Source: UBA1664 sp964531715
GTDB taxonomy: Bacteria; Pseudomonadota; Alphaproteobacteria; Micavibrionales; UBA1664
Assembly: GCA_964531715.1 (NCBI GenBank)
Contig: CAZHEE010000001.1
Span: 186,001-250,000, forward strand
Direction of reading: 5' to 3'
DNA length: 64,000 nt
In this document: positions 62,196 through 64,000 of the stretch, piece after piece
Layout: each line of letters starts with the position of its first letter
Numbering within the stretch: position 1 is the first letter of the stretch
Translations under genes and position numbers: made by a program
The notes under the pieces: generated by a model
What the model saw: only the letters and a program-made list of their open reading frames with translations
The model's database searches: none
What the model was told of the DNA's origin: nothing

Positions 62196-62222
62196 ATAAA
62201 AAAGCCCCTCGATAAAGGGGCT
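62196..62222 (-). terminator. Rho-independent terminator after rpmJ
   Basis: On the minus strand AGCAGCCCCT, loop TTATCG, AGGGGCT and a T run: a 7-bp stem (62203-62209 with 62216-62222). It ends rpmJ transcription before mreB on the same strand, so mreB needs its own promoter at about 62120-62190. Confidence 0.88.
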
Positions 62223-62250
62223 GCTTTAACACGATTAGTAAAAAATCAAC

Positions 62251-62376
62251 TTAGCCCTGACGAGCCTTGTTCCGTGGGTTATTCGGGTCAATGACATAGA
62301 CACGACCCTTACGGCGCACGAGTTTGCAATCGCGGCTTCTTTTTTTCAAGCTCTTAAGTGAATTTACAACTTTCAT
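62251..62376 (-). CDS. rpmJ: Ribosomal protein L36, short form without the zinc cluster
   Basis: A 41-residue protein beginning MKVVNSLKSLKKRSRDCKL and ending DPNNPRNKARQG. It has the C-minus (YkgO-type, 41-46 aa) pattern: only one Cys and no CxxC zinc site, with RRKGRVYVI conserved. A terminator follows. It stands alone between mreB and the TadD-like gene, as in many alphaproteobacteria. Confidence 0.93.
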   Translation of the reverse strand: MKVVNSLKSLKKRSRDCKLVRRKGRVYVIDPNNPRNKARQG

Positions 62377-62457
62377 GATTCTTATACCTTTAATTAATTA
62401 TTCATGTACTTACGCTATGAAGAGCTGACCTGTCAAGCCTTACATGATTTTTTTAAA

Positions 62458-63156
62458 TTAAAGATTTTTAATCAGCTGTTTATTGGCCTCAATCACGGCC
62501 ATATCAACGCCTGCAACAGAATCAACAGTATCAATCGTTCTCATCGCCTCGGTCTGTTTACCTTGAGCTAATAATGATAACGCCAAATTATTCAAAATTT
62601 TGTTTTTCATCTCAAAATCCATTCCTGCCTCATTGAGAGCCGCGCGGAATTGTTTCGCTGCCACCTCATGATGCCCTTGGGCATCAAGCGCAACACCCAG
62701 TATCATTAACGTCTCTGCTGATTGAGCCTTAAAACCGGCTTCCTGAGCCATAATTTGAGCCTCATCAAAATGGCCTGTCTCTATCTTAAGCTTAGCATAT
62801 TCGATTAAGACATCATCTCTTGCCACAAATAAATTATCAGTAAACGGTTTTAGAATTAAATCGGCTTGTTCAAATAAGCCTTGCTTTCTAAGTAAGGTTG
62901 CGTAGTGGAGTGCGGCATCACTGTCATCAGGTGCCGCAATATAAGCATTCTCCGCAGCCATAAGCGGAATACTTTCTTCTTGTCCGAACTTTGATTGGTA
63001 AGCCGTTTGACGTGCCAGAGCGCGCAGATTTTCTTTTGTGCTTTCAATCCTGACAGGGTCACCTGTATTCAGTTCACGCCATTGCGTTGCCTGACATGCC
63101 GGCAATGAACATATAAGGGCAGCAGAAAGTAACAAATGTTTAAATTGTATAGTCAT
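62458..63156 (-). CDS. TPR lipoprotein, TadD-like
   Basis: A 232-residue lipoprotein. ATG 63156 gives a lipobox signal ending LPAC (near residue 20); a start at 63237 would place it inside the previous gene. The mature part has five to six TPR helices (AAPDDSDAALHYATLLRKQG, ETLMILGVALDAQGHHEVA, AEAMRTIDT), as in TadD of Flp/Tad pili. Starts 13 nt after the pilus N-domain gene, so they are co-transcribed. No other tad genes are present. Confidence 0.72.
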   Translation of the reverse strand: MTIQFKHLLLSAALICSLPACQATQWRELNTGDPVRIESTKENLRALARQTAYQSKFGQEESIPLMAAENAYIAAPDDSDAALHYATLLRKQGLFEQADLILKPFTDNLFVARDDVLIEYAKLKIETGHFDEAQIMAQEAGFKAQSAETLMILGVALDAQGHHEVAAKQFRAALNEAGMDFEMKNKILNNLALSLLAQGKQTEAMRTIDTVDSVAGVDMAVIEANKQLIKNL

Positions 63157-63169
63157 AAATTTATAATCC

Positions 63170-63670
63170 CTATTCTTCGAATTCATCGGCTTCAAATGCA
63201 GAATCATTAAAATCATCCTCATCACCGCCAAAGTCATTGAAAGCCTGAACGCTTTCTAATCCGACAGTCGGCGTAGGCTCTTCCGTTGCGACCACAACAT
63301 CGTGGCATGCCGAACCCTCAATGCAATAAAACATATTATAAGGCTGGCAATCGCCTTCGGCATTGATACAGGCATTTTTGACACGGACATAGCCGTCTGT
63401 CGATGAATTCACGACCAATTTCTCATTAAAAATAACATTACCGCGTTCATCCAAAACAGTCAGATTTGTTACACCGGGTAAACCCGCATTGACAATCAGC
63501 ATACGAGAATTTTGCATTGCAACAGTCGCATGTGCAGGATTGCCGATAATAACACTGCCTGCATCTTGTCGCAGATTAATGATTAACGGTCCGTCAGGTG
63601 CGACCTCAAGAGCCAAAACAGCCGGAATGACGGCAATAAATGATAAAAATGTCAATAATATTATACGCAT
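63170..63670 (-). CDS. Pilus-formation N-terminal domain protein (CpaC/RcpA-like N domain)
   Basis: A 166-residue exported protein. ATG 63670 (with signal peptide MRIILLTFLSFIAVIPAVLA) is preferred to 63709. The body APDGPLIINLRQDAGSVIIG and VTNLTVLDERGNVIF are the type II/III secretin N0-like domain (pilus formation N-terminal). It has no secretin pore; instead comes a segment with four Cys (NACINAEGDC, YCIEGSAC) and a D/E-rich tail. It may be a pilotin-like or truncated paralogue for the Tad system. Confidence 0.72.
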   Translation of the reverse strand: MRIILLTFLSFIAVIPAVLALEVAPDGPLIINLRQDAGSVIIGNPAHATVAMQNSRMLIVNAGLPGVTNLTVLDERGNVIFNEKLVVNSSTDGYVRVKNACINAEGDCQPYNMFYCIEGSACHDVVVATEEPTPTVGLESVQAFNDFGGDEDDFNDSAFEADEFEE

Positions 63671-63783
63671 GGAATAATCCGTATGTTGAAAGTCAGTTTG
63701 AATATACACGCATTTTAAAGTTATGCATAGAGTTTAAAGATAGATTAAAAAACTTAATGAACTCTTAAGGTAAAAATAATTTT

Positions 63784-64000
63784 TTATAATCCTGTTTTTC
63801 GTGGGTCGAAGGCATCACGCACCGCCTCCCCGATGAAAGTGAGGAGTGTCAACATAATCGCTAACGAGAAAAATGCCGCTAATCCCAGCCATGGCGCGTG
63901 AAGGTTGTCTTTTCCTTGTTTTAACAACTCCCCAAGGGATGGCGAGCCTGGCGGTAAACCGAACCCCAAAAAGTCCAGCGATGTTAAAATTGTAATAGAC
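63784..64000 (-). CDS. yejE: Peptide ABC transporter permease YejE, C-terminal part
   Basis: The visible end of an OppC-type permease: FLGFGLPPGSPSLGELLKQG, PWLGLAAFFSLAIMLTLLTF and GEAVRDAFDPRKTGL match the C-terminus of YejE, a subunit of the YejABEF peptide importer. The remaining N-terminal part lies beyond the right edge. Confidence 0.9.
   Translation of the reverse strand, partial: SITILTSLDFLGFGLPPGSPSLGELLKQGKDNLHAPWLGLAAFFSLAIMLTLLTFIGEAVRDAFDPRKTGL

Noticed and set aside
1..64000. tRNA, rRNA, prophage or IS elements
   Set aside because: None found: gaps are filled by short repeats, and no transposase, integrase or cloverleaf sequence was seen.

Overview
This window is a stretch of chromosome from an alphaproteobacterium whose closer lineage cannot be fixed from the sequence. 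The evidence is the split ATP synthase operon holding only the F1 genes (atpHAGDC), a Rieske gene followed by a fused cytochrome b/c1 gene, a DUF2336 protein, a DUF983 gene between coxC and SURF1, and a CheZ-type phosphatase beside CheY. No rRNA, tRNA, CRISPR array, prophage or insertion sequence is visible. Most of the window is housekeeping DNA. A 70-base run of N inside dnaG shows that this is scaffolded assembly, so single-base frame problems must be read with caution.

Layout. 1-950 is an A+T-rich accessory piece: a truncated unknown gene and, just upstream of it in the same operon, an avidin/streptavidin-type biotin-binding protein with no signal peptide. 1026-5942 holds a ZntB-like transporter, a BPL_N amidotransferase-like protein coupled to zapE, exonuclease III, a small papain-fold candidate, a periplasmic HMA protein and the Fe-S insertion protein ErpA. 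6129-13019 holds mutS (broken by an 80-base palindromic insertion), rimO, a rhodanese and an ABC-F ATPase. 13179-16964 holds a DinG-type helicase and a HAD phosphatase. 17036-22775 is the F1 ATP synthase operon, which also carries an amphi-Trp gene, a candidate small ORF and several repeats. 22838-28828 holds TraX-like, YhdP/AsmA-like, Bcp and DUF2336 genes. 29119-33945 holds mdh and the dnaG-rpoD pair. 34118-39987 holds an alpha-glucosidase, a membrane protein, a LuxR-type response regulator, cca, hemF and trmL. 40207-47807 is respiratory: petA, petBC, lepA, ctaG, coxC, DUF983 and SURF1. 47780-53084 is a chemotaxis/stator-like operon (cheY, cheZ, two MotB-like membrane proteins, a large TPR protein). 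53186-62376 is a cell-wall and shape region (M23 peptidase, rlmN, rodA, mrdA, mreD, mreC, mreB) ending in rpmJ. The right edge has a TadD-like lipoprotein, a pilus-formation N-domain protein and the end of yejE.

The most striking feature is the density of small palindromic elements. One set is intergenic. Another is inserted inside protein-coding genes: lepA, the BPL_N gene, the dinG-like gene and the ABC-F gene, where reading frame is kept, and mutS, where it is lost. Three of the in-frame copies are read in the same frame and add almost the same peptide (core PAQGxG). This resembles the Rickettsia palindromic elements that colonise proteins. The second item of note is the avidin-like protein, which keeps every classical biotin-contact position.
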